A stretch of DNA of 64,000 bases from Gnetum montanum (GCA_015680685.1 MNCI01021501.1:57612-121611); one strand, 5' to 3'; positions 34,766 to 46,884 are shown, counted from the stretch's first letter. Notes: a model not told the origin generated them from the letters alone. A program made the numbers and translations.

Positions 34766-35191
34766 TCTATCTTTTCAAAATCATTTTAATTGGAAATTGT
34801 TAGGAGAGGTTTCAAATTCCTAGCAGTTCATCAATTGTGCTAAACCAAGCCTTTTCCATGATGATTGGAAAGTCTCCCTTGCAAAGTTTAACAAAAATCA
34901 CTAGGAAGTTAGCTAGATAGGATCACCCATAGGTGATGGTCACAATGTTCTCCATCAGTTTCAAGTAAACAATGATGGACTAATCTGCCAACATAAGATG
35001 AATGTTACTCTTCTTGAGTGGAGGTAGGTTCTAGGCTTTATAAATTTCATGAGAGATCAAATTCACACTAGAACCTATGTCCAAAAGAGCCTTGAAAAGC
35101 TCATTTCCAACAATTTGCAAGTAAATTATGGGACTTCCAAGATTAGATCCTTTGTTGGAAAGGTAGCCAGCCTTTATCCAATTCATGACCA
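34766..35191 (-). pseudogene. aspartic protease of central Athila-like unit
   Basis: The minus strand shows GSPIIYLQIVGNELFKALL, then DIGSSVNLI (retropepsin D-x-G, Asp at about 35075), SHEIYKA and an LAD motif. This is the ancestral unit into which both B and C inserted. Element C lies immediately to its right (TSD CATAG), and the frame continues at 53514. Element B lies to its left, and the frame continues at 5503. Stops are scattered. Confidence 0.78.
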
Positions 35192-35196
35192 CATAG
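35192..35196. repeat. target-site duplication CATAG of element C (left copy)
   Basis: CATAG directly precedes TGTAGCAACC of the left LTR. The second copy is 53509-53513, directly after the CA end of the right LTR. Confidence 0.85.
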
Positions 35197-35892
35197 TGTA
35201 GCAACCGAAAAGGTCGGTGGCTAGAAAACACCGAGGGATCGGCAAGCGTGACAGTTTCAACCCCGTACCTGCAGGAGGGCTGTGCTGGGTGTGTGCGGAT
35301 ACGGGGGCACCCTGAACGGTCTGGTCAATCAGACAAGGACTTACATCAGCGTCAATATAGCCTTTTGCAACTTGTACCTTTGAGACAGAATGAAAATGTG
35401 AAATAATGCTTGAAAGTAAATAAAGCAGAAAATGTGACAACAATGCGAAGTAATGCTTGAAAGTGAATAAAACAGAAAAAAATAATGCAAACAGGATAGA
35501 AGGCAAGAAATAAAGTAAAGTGTAGTTAGAAACATGCACCACTCCAAAGCTATAGACTTGCTCTGTCAAGATGGATACAGTCTATTGCATAGCGTGATGA
35601 AGTGCAGAGATCCCGAGAGTAACCAGGATGTGTAGAGCAAAACAGACTATGCGCTTGGACGTGGACTTAGGTGTTGATAATGCGGGAATTCTACCAAGGT
35701 GGTAGAAGAAGGGTGGAACAGAGTGTTAGCTGAAAATGCTAACTGTATGTAGTGTCAAATAGAGAGCTCACAATGCTTGATGTTACAATGCCAGAGAGGA
35801 GAGAAGTTTTTCAGAATTCAAAAAATTCTCACCCCTTGAATGCTGTTCTTTTAAAAAAATGCGAACTATCTTTTGCATGCTGTTTTCCGGGG

Positions 35893-35900
35893 TATTTATA
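35893..35900 (-). promoter_or_regulatory. TATA box, 3' LTR of element C
   Basis: TATAAATACCCC on the minus strand. The identical box lies at 52591-52584 in the 5' LTR. Confidence 0.7.
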
Positions 35901-36453
35901 GGGCCAAAGGGCACACGTTGATTTGCCGGTGCCACTCATGCCATGTATGACCGTTGGACCTACAAGAACATTGTAGTGTGAACCTGTCATGCAATAACTA
36001 CGAGCCTACCATGCCATAATTACGTCATCATCATCTGGAGACGTGCACCAACGGTCCGATTAGGTGAAGTGCATTGATGTTGCACAACCACCCTCATGCG
36101 TTGCTATGCTTTGCAGTGTAACATGCTTGGCATAGCGTAGCACTTTGTCGCGCGTTCTGCTACACGTATGTTGCTTGCTATGCTACATAACGTAGCGTAG
36201 CATAGTAGCTAGCCTTAGTCGCTAAAGTTTTGCCGATTTGCAAACTTCGTCTTCTACAATGCAAGTCTTGCAAACTTCGTTGATTCTGCCCTTCGAGATG
36301 CCTTCTGTCCCTTCTGCAGGATTGCTACGCCTCGCTGCGCCATGTAGCTCAGCGTAGCATAGTAGCAGACATGGTCTACCACTTCCTGATGGAAAGGGAC
36401 ATCGTTGTAGAACTTAAAATTGGGAGATGGGAATGGTGGTGAAGCCATTGTCA

Positions 36454-36475
36454 TGCTACGCTACGTAGCATAGCA
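36454..36475. repeat. 22-bp near-perfect TGCTACGCTA palindrome
   Basis: TGCTACGCTACGTAGCATAG plus CA: the two arms differ at one base pair. It is the cleanest example of a motif family found throughout the LTRs of B and C and in the introns of the antisense gene. Confidence 0.8.
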
Positions 36476-36807
36476 CTTCATTTTGCCATTGTCTTTTGAA
36501 GTTTGCCACGCTACGAGGTGTAGCGTAGCAAACTTTGTGACTTAGAAAACTTGTCGAACTATTTTTTGTGCATCCAGAGTGCTACTGCCAATTTTGCACA
36601 CCATTTCTGAGTAGGCTATCAGCTGGTCAGGCTACTTTGATGGACAGGCAGGATGACACAGAACCTATCCATGCTCAAAGTAGAAAATTTGCCAAACTGG
36701 CCAGCCTAAACTCAAAACGTTCTTCTCCTGATGAACTGTCATAGTGCTACACAGACTGCAAGAGCCTAGTGAAGAAATGATGATCCCACATTTTTTAGGG
36801 TGTTTCA

Positions 36808-36820
36808 TTGGCCCCTCTTT
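36808..36820 (-). other. polypurine tract of element C
   Basis: The minus strand reads AAAGAGGGGCCAA directly before the LTR (TGAAACACC). Confidence 0.85.
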
Positions 36821-38159
36821 ATCGATGTCTAGAGAATAGGCTTGATGGACGTCGGCAAAGAATACGAAACACCACAGCAAGAGAAATGCTAAGGTTGTTG
36901 CTCGGTGAGTGTTGAGATGTTGCTTGGCCACACTTGAGAGTGTTGCATTGGTTTTGCAGAGGTTAAGACAGAGAGCAAAGATAATGTTTAGTAGAGTCCC
37001 TCGTCGGAATGCTCTGAGGGACTCGTTTGCATTTTCATCTTTGGCTAGCGCTGTTCTTCAACCTCCTATAGGCAAGTGCCCACTTGGTAGGCTGAGTTGC
37101 GTTACATCTGTGAAAGGTTTTGACCTACCTATAGAAACCTTTCATAAGATGAGTTGTGTTACGCACATGCTGGAATCTACACTCTGAAGTAGCTGAGCTA
37201 GTCGAGGCACTCACTTTGCAATGCTGTAGCATTTGCTGCTATAGCGAGATGTGTCTGTGAGGACAAGGTCTTGCTAGCTACTGGCATTGTTGTTACTCTT
37301 GGGCACCGTCGTTGGTGTGAGATGCCCAAAGCTGGAAAGTTAGCAGCAGCCTTGGCAGTACCGACGTGGAGGATCTGGCCTTGAAGGAGCCCGGTGTTGT
37401 TGCGGGTGCGGATGCTCTGGAATCCCTACTAGGGGCTTACATTCCCAATTTAGCTATGGGATCAGTTTCCACATAGCTAATGTCATGCAAGCCCAAGCAT
37501 TGACAGGGAGTTGGAGCAACAATATTGTGGCTAGGCCACAATACTGCTAGAACTCTAGAAGTGGGAGCTAGCCCAAGAACCACCGTCAGGGAAATGGGTC
37601 GTGGCGACGGTAGGTTCGAAGGGCTAGTGTGATGTCATACGGCATCTTCAAAGGGTCAGCATGATGCCAAGGTTGGCGGCATCGTGTGTGTCCTGGACCA
37701 CGTTCTTAGTGTGTTGTGAATGGCGTTCCAAAGCTACGACGTCCCACCCACACGTTAGCATCGTGCCCACTTGTTCGGTGTGTATCTGGTGCTAGTGCAT
37801 GCTAGGGATGTGATGCGAACCTAGTTTAAGGTCTTGGTAGACCATGTGCTGGTTTAAGGTCCCAAGGGACCACCGTGTTGGTTTAAGGTCCCAGCAGATT
37901 GTACATGCCAGTTTATCGTTGTAGCGGACGTGCAACACCAATTTATAGTCATAGTAGACTAAGAGTGTCAATTTTACGTTGTAGTAAATGGTTGTTGCCA
38001 GTTTAACATCGTGGCATACGCTACTCGATGCTGCTAGTTTATCGTCATTGTAGATGCTGCTCGGTGCTGTTGCCAGTTTATCATCATAGCAGACGATGAT
38101 TGGTGCAACTGCCAGTTTATCATTCTAGCGGACAGTGCTTGTTGTTGTCGTTGTGCTTC
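36821..38159 (-). other. 3' non-coding region and module array of element C
   Basis: About 36821-37800 is non-coding and collinear with B 7397-8735. About 37805-38135 is an array of roughly eight modules such as GTTTAAGGTCCCAAGGGACC, with GGTC/GACC arms. An 88-codon minus-strand frame (36931-36665) begins with a hydrophobic TTLAFLLLWCFVFFADV segment resembling a signal peptide, but it crosses the polypurine tract into the LTR. B and D share only the part next to the tract. Confidence 0.6.
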
Positions 38160-39190
38160 AAACGTAGTGCTCGATTCATCTCAGCATCTGCATGCATTCC
38201 TCCTCCACTAAGTCGAGGTCGATGGTTCACGATTCGTTGTTCTGGGCTTCACTCACAACGTCGAACATGATCATCCGAAGTGAGGGTACCTGCAACACAA
38301 GAGGCAATACAGCTTCAAATCCGTAAACAAGACTATAAGGGGTCTTACTTGTAGCAGTTGTGCAAGTCATTCGGTAGACTTAGAGGACGTAGAGGATCTA
38401 CTCGTGCCACTGCCTCTTGCTATTGTTAAGCATCCACTTCAGCAAGTTGATGATGGACTTATTTGTAGCTCCCACTTGCCTGTTCACCTGCAGATAATAA
38501 GGGGAAGAAAATGATTGTTTAATGCCTAGGTTACTATAGAAGGTTCAGGTTTCCTTACTGCTGAATTGTGGCCCATTGTCGATCACAATAGTCATTGGAA
38601 GCCCAAACCTAGTTATGATGTTATCAAGGATGAAATGGTAGATTTGCTGAGACTTCGTCTTCCTTTGGGGAATAGCTTCCACCCACTTGGTAAAATACTC
38701 TATGGCAGTGATAATGAACCTATGCTCCATGGAGGACTTAGGTGTAATAGGCCCTATGAGATCTAATCCCCATCGTTGGAAGGGCCACGTGATTTGCATT
38801 GGGTGCAGGTCTGTAGGTGCTATGTGTATGAGATTTGCGTATCTTTGGCACGTGTCGCACGTCTTAACTTTCAACAGGTAGTCACACTCCATGTAGAGCC
38901 AATAGTACCCTAGGCGTCTGATTTTTGCAGCCATAGCACTGGGTGCTATATGTCCATGGCATAGCCCTTCATGGACCTCATTAACTACCTTTTGTGCTTA
39001 CTCATCACCCACGCATGCTAGCAATATCCTGTCATAGGATCGTCGGCACAGGGCGTCATTTCCCATGAGCATGTATTGCCGAGCACGCTTATGGATTACA
39101 TCTCTCTGTGCAGATGTCAATCCACTTGGGGGGTTTTCCATGCTGTAGATAAGCTTTAATGTTGGCATACCACCTCAAGGCATCCACAAC
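38160..39190 (-). pseudogene. integrase of element C
   Basis: The minus strand has the zinc-binding domain (HEGLCHGHIAPSAMAAKI, GYYW, CDTCQ; about 39000-38845), then the catalytic core: GLDLIGPI (first Asp, about 38777), EYFTKWVEAIP, and VIDNGPQFSS (second Asp, about 38580). The third catalytic residue should be Glu before ATNK, but the codon at 38472-38470 is Gly (QVGATNK). The core continues to SKTPYSLVYGFEAVLPL and ends in an IDLDLVEEE segment as in D. A TGA directly after SSKET and later stops break it. Confidence 0.85.
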
Positions 39191-39289
39191 GCTGACAGAG
39201 GCCATGTGTTCTACCTAAGTGATAGGCTCTGTGCATTCTGTGATCACGGTTGGTAGGTTTGCCAAGGAGTGTGATGGGATGTTTAATGC

Positions 39290-39665
39290 GAGGGTAGCTA
39301 GGGCATTTGCTATGGTGTTCTCGTTGCGTGGCACGTGTTGCACATCAGTGGTTGCAAATTGCTTAAGTGGGGTTTTTCTAGGTCGCAGTAGGGCTGCAGG
39401 TGCATAGCTTTGCAGGCGTAGACTTCGGTGATTTGATTAATGACTAGTTGTGAATCTCCCTGGATTGCTAGGTGTTGTATGCGTAGCGCTTAGATAGTTA
39501 AGAGGCCTCTAAGTAGCCCCTCGTATTCTGCCATATTTTTGGTGCAAGGGAACATGAAATGATAAGCGGATGGGTGCACTTCCCCAGAGGGGAACATGAT
39601 CGTGGAGGAGGCGCTACTTCCTCGCATGGTTGAGGCACCGTCGAAGTGTAAATTGGCTTCAAAAT
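39290..39665 (-). pseudogene. second (aRNH-type) RNase H of element C
   Basis: The minus strand reads HFDGASTMRGSSAS, then AEYEGLLRGL, GDSQLVINQITEVYA and a degraded ADAL region. All four acidic positions are recognisable. A TAA follows LLTI near 39490. The domain is the Tat-lineage additional RNase H. Confidence 0.8.
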
Positions 39666-39669
39666 GTGA

Positions 39670-41405
39670 TGGGACAATGGTGACATTGCTAACGTATTCA
39701 TCCAGGAACTCGGGGTCTATGGTTTCCTGGTCGTCGACTGACGAGGCCGTGAGTTGGGTCGCTATGGCTTGACCCTTCGTCAATGATTGACTTACATAAC
39801 ATAGGTCAAATTCTGTGGTTATTGCTTTCCATCGGGCTATCCTACTACTTTCGTACAGGTTGCAGGTGATAGCCCGGAGTATATTGCTTTTGCAAATGAT
39901 GTTGGTTGTGCTGCGCAACAGGTAATGCCGCCACTTCTTTAATGTGAATACTAGGGCTAGGCAGTTCCTCTCCACTTCGTTGTATTTCGTCTCGTATGCT
40001 ACTAATACATGGCTCAGGTAGTACATTGGTATCTAAGAACCGTCGTCCTACTTCTGACATAGCAATGCCGCTATGAAAGTATCAGAGGTGGCAAGGTATA
40101 TGAAGAAAGGCTTTGTGGTGGGTGCACCGTTAGGAGGTGCGAGAGCTACTTCTTCAGGTCATCGAAGGCTTGTTGACATTGGGTTGTCCACTCAAAGTCA
40201 ACCCCCTTCTTTAGAAGATGTTGCATGGGGTGTAACTTGTTAGTCAACCTGGCTATAAACCTTCGAATGAATTACACTCTACCTTGTAAACCATGTAACT
40301 CTTTAAGGTTTGTGGGAGGTGCTAGGTTGACAATGGCTTTGACTTTGTCGAGGTCCACCTGTATTCCAGCCTCTGATACTATGAACCTTAACATGCGTCC
40401 TGTTTTCACCCCGAAGATGTACTTCTTAGGATTGAGGCGTAGGTCATGCATTTGGCAATATTTGAGGACTACCCCCAGATCGTGTGGGTGATCATCTACC
40501 TCCTTGGACTTAACCACTATATCATCTACGTAGTCATTTAATGTTTCTAGTATGTAGTCACTGAAAATATAAGTCATGGCTCACTGGTAGGTTGCTCCAG
40601 CATTCTTGAGCCCAAATGGCATCATGGTATAGCAGAAGGTCCCCCATGGGGTCATGAAGGTTTTTGACAACTGGTGCTCTGGGTTAATGCGGATTTGGTT
40701 GTATCCGGAGAAACCATCCATGAAGAATAATAGAGCATGGCCAACCGTGGTGTCGATGAGCTGATCAGTGCTTAAGAGTGGGAAGTTGTCTTTGATCATT
40801 GCCTTGTTCAAGTCTCAGAAGTCTATACAGATCCGTATCCCTCCTATTTTCTTTGAAACCACAACGATGTTGGACACCCATTCAAAATAGTCGACCGCAC
40901 AAATGAAACCCGCTTGGTATAGCTTAGTGATTTTATCTCTCACAGCTAGTGCGATTTCTGCTTTAACTTTGCGAGCTTTCTGCTTAACTGTCTTTATGTG
41001 GGGGTCTAGGATGATGTTGTGCTGAATCAGCCATGGATCTAGACCTGACATGTCACTGTATGACCATGTGAAGACATCTATGTTGTCCTGCAGGATTTTA
41101 GCTATATTTTTATGCAATTGCTTATCTGGGAGAGAGCTAAGTTTCAATGTTTTCACCTCCCCCTTTGACATGGTCATAGGTATCTCGACAAGAGGGTCCT
41201 TGGTTACATCCCCTACCTCTAAGTCTAGGGCTTGGACTAGGTGTCTGGGCCGATCTAGGGATGCTTCTAAGGCTATTACAGTGCTAGTCGTAGTCGACCC
41301 CTAGTCGATCATGTCGGGGTTCAACTATCTCGCGAGCTTGCCCTGTGGCCCTGCTAATGTCAAAGGCATGGAAAGGTCATGATGGATTCCCATCTCTCGC
41401 TTGAC
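39670..41405 (-). pseudogene. reverse transcriptase and first RNase H of element C
   Basis: The frame begins at a candidate 3' splice site (minus-strand AG at 41407-41406). N-terminal part: GEVKTLKLSSLPDKQLHK, FTWSYSDMSGLDP, SNIVVVSKKIGGIRICIDF. Palm: FFMDGFSGYNQIRINPEHQ, FMTPWGTFCYTMMPFGL, and YVDDIVVKS with YVDD at 40532-40521. RNase H follows (HVLVAYETKYNEVERNCLAL at 40006-39947). Only a few stops (about 40812, 40578, 40270) interrupt it, which makes it the best preserved RT in the window. Confidence 0.88.
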
Positions 41406-41519
41406 CTACCATTATAACATGAAAGCTTGGTTAAGGAATGTTAGAGATTATGTGAAATGAAAATCTGCAAAGCAACGTTGAGATGCAATTTGCTAAGTAT
41501 GGCAATGTAAAGATTGAAA

Positions 41520-41960
41520 GTTTGCTAGTTTAAGGTCGTGGTGGACCGCCGAGGCACAAGAGTGTAGAATTGCTAAAGGTGTAAAATTGCTGATGTAAAG
41601 TGAGAAGCTGTGTAACTGTTGGTATGCAAATGCCAAACTGCTAATTTAGTGTCATTTTGGACTACCATATTGCAACATGCAAGATCTTAATATGCAAGAT
41701 AATAGTACAAGGAATTGCGGGTATGAGAAGTATCGAACTACCAATGCAAAAATGGAGACACGAAACCACTAGGAAATGTGATACTGCTTATATGGAAGAA
41801 GGTGAGATAACCACTGGTGTAAGCATGTGGTGTTGTTAGTTTAACATCATTGCGGACCACGAACGTAATGGGCTAAAACTACTAATTTAGGGTCTTTTTG
41901 GACCCTGAGGGGTGCAACTATGCTAGGATTGCTAGTTTAAGGTCTTTTCGGACCCTTAAT
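41520..41960. repeat. AGTTTAAGGTC...GACC module array in C (RT side)
   Basis: At least five dispersed units, such as GCTAGTTTAAGGTCGTGGTG followed by GACC, and GCTAGTTTAAGGTCTTTTCG followed by GACC. Position equals that of the array at 22830-23240 in B. Confidence 0.75.
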
Positions 41961-42135
41961 CGGAAATAAATATTATTTGTTATTTTCAATAAGGTAAGTA
42001 GTTGGCTTGAAGCGTGTCAAGGCTTTAATGCTAATAGTGTTATGATGTCGTGGCGAGCATGCTATGCTGCATGGTGCGCTCTACATTAATCGGAGAGAGA
42101 GAGGGCAGCAAGTTTTCCTATTTTGCCATTGTGGC

Positions 42136-42144
42136 CATAAATAG
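42136..42144 (+). promoter_or_regulatory. TATA-like box of antisense gene in C
   Basis: CATAAATAG 151-159 bp before the first ATG (42295), with the same flanks as TATAAATAG at 23380 in B. The T-to-C change in the first base suggests decay of the original box. Confidence 0.6.
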
Positions 42145-42294
42145 GGGTTAAACCCTGGTAATTTTGCCATTTTCACCGTAAGAGCGTAGAGCCTTCATTA
42201 GAGCACAAGGTGATATCAAAGTGCGAAGCAATTGCGTTGATCAATTAGCAAGGCGAATTTCCTCAGTGAAGGGCATACATCTGCAAGCAGGGCA

Positions 42295-45200
42295 ATGGCT
42301 CCTAAGATCCATATGGTGCTTGCAAAGGTTGAGGAGGTGAAGAAGACCCTGGGGTATGCACCACAAGTGTGTGTTGCGGCGCGGCATAGCATGCTGTTAA
42401 CCCAGTAAGTGACTCTATCCTCTTTGCCTTTTTCGTGTTGCACTTTCTATCATTTTCTGCTCTTGTTTTGCATCCTATTTGTCTACGTCCATTCTCGACT
42501 ATTTGTGTTTTCTGTGGTTACGTTATTTTGGCCTTTTCACCACCGCGGTTGTCATTTCGGCCGTGGCAGATGTATAAACATTGCATCGTGATTGCATGCA
42601 AGGTCGCTGAAACCACCACTGCCATGGTTGTTACAACCGTGGGGGCTAGGGTAGTTTAAGTTGCTTGACCTTAGCATGCTGCAATGTAAAACCCTTGAGG
42701 GGGCCGGGCCATGGTGTGATGTGGCAACGTGACACATGTCTTGTTAGGCTATGTTGTCAGTTGTTTTGCTACTATGCTAGGCTATTCGCATGCTCCTGCT
42801 ACGCTAGGCTTCCACGCTATTGCTACGCTACGTGCGGGCAGACAGTTACGCTATGCTATATGTATGGACTGCTAGACATTGTTATGTTGCATGTATTGCA
42901 TTTAAGTGTGATCCTAATAGTTGCTGATTGCATTGTACAGGGCGAAACCAAGGTCCTAGCTGATTGTTTTAGACATTAACGGGGTCTTGTGCCATGTGAG
43001 CAGACTTGTTGCCAACGCTCCCCCTCTCCCGATACATGTGAGAGATCGAGCGGTTTGGTTTAGAAAAGGGGCACAAGACTTCTTGCAATTCCTTCTCAAC
43101 CACTTTAGTGTTATTGTTTGGTCTTCTTTAAAGGAGAAGGAGGCATCCGACATAATAGAAGCCATGTTGCCAAGGACCAATCGGGGCATCTTGAGATACT
43201 TTACCGACGGGGCAATCATGAGTAGGCAGGGAGGAGGATCTAGCCAACACTCAATAGGGTTGAGGCATTTAGCCTAGATCTGGGACATGCTAGAATTTAA
43301 CTACTATCACAAGTACAACACATTGTTTCTCGCATGTGACATGACGACGTACTTTCAGAACCCACAGGGTACTATCTATTGTGCTGGCGGGTGAGTTTTG
43401 CATCTTTGCTTTGCAACGCTGGCCATATCGACTGAAGGCTTAATGGTATATGTTTGTCACCAGGTTTTACATTGACGATGATGGGGTTCACGACCAACCA
43501 AATCTGCTGGCTATGATGCAGCTAGCCTTACGGGAGTTTGCTTCTGCCAAGAACCTATGGACGGGTGTAATTGGTCAGTGCGGGGGAGAATATCGTACCT
43601 ATCTACGCATGCTCTGCCTTCTCTACAATCAATGTAGGGAGAACGGTTGGCTGGATAAGGAGTGGAAAGAATCCTTTAAACAAGTCATGGTTGAAGAGGT
43701 CTTGGTTGAACTCCCGTTGTTCCCGTTACCGTATAGACCTGGTGGGTCAAAAGGCAAGCACCGCATGCTTAAGTGTTTTTGTAATCTTTGCATTCTCTGC
43801 AGTGCTATGCTAAGTGCTTTTTATGAAAATTGTTGCAGGGGTGAAGAAGCCTCGTGAGGTGACAGTGGTAACCGGCAAGAGGTAGGGGGCAAACATCTAC
43901 TTCAAATACGGTGAAGTAGCGATGAGCCAGAGCTAGTTAGAACGAGGGGCCCCAGATTCCTTGCTCAAAAAATTCCGAAAGACGGGGCTTATGGATCTGT
44001 TCATGGCTCCGAATCTGAGCATCTTTACTGTCGAGATATTTTCCTTGGTTACCTCCTTCTCTAGGAAGGCGAGCCATTTTCGTACATACGTGCGAGCATG
44101 CGGGTGGTCATTGAAATCAATGACCAGCTATTTGCGGATCTGTTCGGCGTCCCTGCTGATGGTGCCCCCGTAATGTCGAAGGGTAAGTAGGATTTGACTG
44201 TTCATAAGTAGCATATCAAGGAGTGGTTGAGGCTCACCAAGGAGCGAAAAGGGTTCTCCATGGAAAAGCTAAAGGATGCCCTTGCCATGGGGCTTTACCT
44301 GGTTTTTCGTGCCCATGCATTCCCTTAATTACTCACCCAAGGAAAGGTCCTGGGGCTTGAGCAGGCCTGGGTAATGCAGGAGGTTATGGAAGAAGGGGCC
44401 CATTATGACTGGGCCAGTTTCCTATGTAGTGGCTTACAGGCTGAGATTTTGGGGCTCCGTGAGCAAATGGAGTCCCACTTTAACATACACTATGCCTTCT
44501 ACATAGGCTGTCTGAACTGCTTCACGGAGTTCCTAGTGGTCTAGGTGGATGAAGTTTGGTCCATGTGAGATTGCAATCAGATTCCCAAGCCATGGATTCA
44601 ACAGGTCCTCTGAACCATGTGAGCCCAGGATCCCCCAGAAATGGTTGGGGATTTGTTGTCTCTAATGACTAAAAGTCTTGTGGTTCACAGCATTCGTGGC
44701 TAGGACAGCATAGGAGAGATGCCCCCTGTCATAATCGGTAGCACGACGTGGGGTGAACGTCTCATAGCTGAGATCGTGCCCAAGGATTTGGGAAGGAAGA
44801 GAGCTCCCCCAGCTAGGGAAACCCCTCACAAAGAGGAGGGACGAAGACTGTGGCTCAAGCTACAGAGGATGAAACCCCCCATTGGTAAGCATTTTTGTGT
44901 AATGCTTACTTTGCTATAGTTTGCTACACTATGCTGCGCTAGACGGTGCGGTGTAGCATAGCACCTGTTTTGAACCATCTTGTTTTGAATTGACGCAAAC
45001 ATGACTTTTTTGCTTAGCAGAGGAAGAAGAAGATGAAGAAGAAAGCAATGAGGAAGTGTCGGCCCTTAGGATGGGGGCAACGAATAAAGTCATGGAGGCC
45101 CCAGTCTTGGAGGAAAGGGCCCCAATCAAGAATAAGGGAGCTTCTATCTCTAGGGAAGGGGCTCTTGTCATTAGGGAACCTCTTCCTACTGACGAAGAGG

Positions 45201-46476
45201 TGCCTCCCTTGAATAAAAAAGATGCTGATTTCCTGAAAGGAAAGGCACCAGCGCATGAGGAAGGGACTTGCATGGATTTGGCAGGGCCCTCCACTGAGGC
45301 TACCATGATCATCTTGCCTCAGCAAGAAGAAAGACTGTAGTTGGGCACTAGTGAGTTGGTGAGACGTCTACCTCATCATAGTCCACTTTGGCTATTGCTG
45401 ACATGCTTAATCATGTAACAGGTGTTACTGCTAACGCCACGGGACCTCCTCCGATTCGTAAAGAGTCGTGGGCCGAGGTCCCTGACAAGTTTATGTTCGT
45501 GCAGGGACTCGTTGACGACATGATCAGACAACTTCAGCAGGCAGACCCTGGTGTGGGTAAGTGGTAGTATTAAATTTTCTTATGTTGTTTTGCTAAAAAA
45601 TTTGAGTTCATTGATTTTGCTATGTTAATGTGATTGCTATGCTCTTCATGTTGACGTAGGCTCTCAGCTCAAATGGAACCTAGCTTGACCCATGAAAGTT
45701 AGTGTTGTGCCTACACTCTCACCTGATGTAACCCAGGTTCCTCATCGCATGTTTGATGAGGCTCACAAGTGCGTCTTGCACTTGGCATGCTCTTTGTGGG
45801 AATGTAGGCGTGCTAATGAGGACTTGTGGAAATAGACTCACAAGGCTAAGCAAAGAGAGGTTGAGCTGCCTGCCAAGGTGGAGAATCTCAAGTCGAGGAT
45901 CGACTTTCTCATAAATCGTAACCCTGACCCTGTCGATTGTAAGAGGGTTGTAGATGACTACGCTAGGTTTTGGAATGTCATTCACTAGAACAGCAAATGT
46001 AGATGGACTTGCTAGCCCAGAAGTGTCAGGATATGAAAGATATCAGCGTCAAAGTCTTCGAATGGGGGCGAACCCAAAGAAACAACAAACATACATACAA
46101 GCTGGAGAACGACACCCATCGAAGACTATACAAAGATGTTGCTATGGAGGCATTCATGTATAAAGCATTCATGAATGCCATCGATGCTTCTGAGGCTTAC
46201 GCTAAGTTCAAAGAGCAGGTGAAGGTCATGGAATCTCCTGACTTGAAGGTGGACCTTCCTATAGGAGAGACCACAACCACCTCCCTTTCCCTGGAACCTC
46301 TGAAATGGACGACCGTGGAAAGGGAGAAAGCTACTGCTGCGAACACTGAACCTAGCATCAGGCGTTGGATGGACATTACGACAGAGGAGATTTGTCGTCG
46401 CCTCAGGCTTGGTCTAGACTAAATACCCCTTGAGATCGATGCAGGCTCCTCTCTGGTTAGTCATTTTAATGGGTAG
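42295..46476 (+). pseudogene. Antisense six-exon gene of element C
   Basis: Plus strand, opposite to gag-pol of C. Exons by comparison with B: 42295-42404, 42941-43390, 43464-43772, 43839-44884, 45018-45556 and 45660-46476. Every intron has GT and AG at its ends. Exon 2 is 450 nt in both copies, and exons 4 are 1,046 and 1,054 nt. Exon 1 starts MAPKIHMVLAKVEEVKKTLG. Exon 3 reads FYIDDDGVHDQPN...GGEYRTYLRM. Exon 4 has IEINDQLFADLFGVPADG after a frameshift. Exon 5 is acidic (EEEDEEESNEE). Exon 6 holds LWECRRANEDL and IRRWMDITTEEICRRLRLGL. A TAA at 46420 may be a premature or alternative stop. About 1,090 codons. I do not recognise the whole protein. Confidence 0.75.
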
Positions 46477-46884
46477 ATGCTCATGCTATGTTACAGCTTA
46501 CGGTTGTTGTGGTTGTTCCCCTAGCTGACTACTTCATTCATGCGACGCAAGCTCCAAATGAGGGTGCGAGACCCATGGAGGGAGGGAATGAAGAATCGGT
46601 AGAAGTCAATGCGAGGGCGGATGATTCACAAGCAGATGAAGCGAAGGTAGGTGGCGAAGGCGATGTAAACAGAGACACCCCATGATAGAATGGGATTTTT
46701 CTTTTTTTTTCTTTTTTTCTGTTTTTTTGAATTTTTTGCAAATTTTGAAATGTTGGAATTTTGAAATTTCTTTTGAAAATTTTGCAAACATTGCCAATAG
46801 GCGAAAATTTTGAATGAAATGAAAACTTCAGAAAAGAAACTAATTTTATGTTAACTTGTGTACTATGTAAAGTTTTCATGCTCT

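Larger units (their letters stand above)
35197..36807 (-). repeat. 3' LTR of element C
   Basis: 1,611 bp, matching 51904-53508. The minus-strand TATA box is at 35900-35893. U3 contains several TGCTACGCTA palindromes, one near-perfect over 22 bp at 36454-36475. It is related to the LTRs of B (shared CACCGAGG, GGGCTGTGCTGG and GGTCTGGTCAATCAGAC words). Frames at 35183-35569 and 35341-35547 are LTR sequence, not genes. Confidence 0.9.

Noticed and set aside
36665-36931. Signal-peptide-like 88-codon frame as an env gene
   Set aside because: It runs through the polypurine tract into the LTR, is short, and is not kept in frame in D; reported only as a conserved block.
38545-39407. Plus-strand frames over integrase and RNase H of C
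   Set aside because: Shadows of the minus-strand pol domains; no motif of their own.
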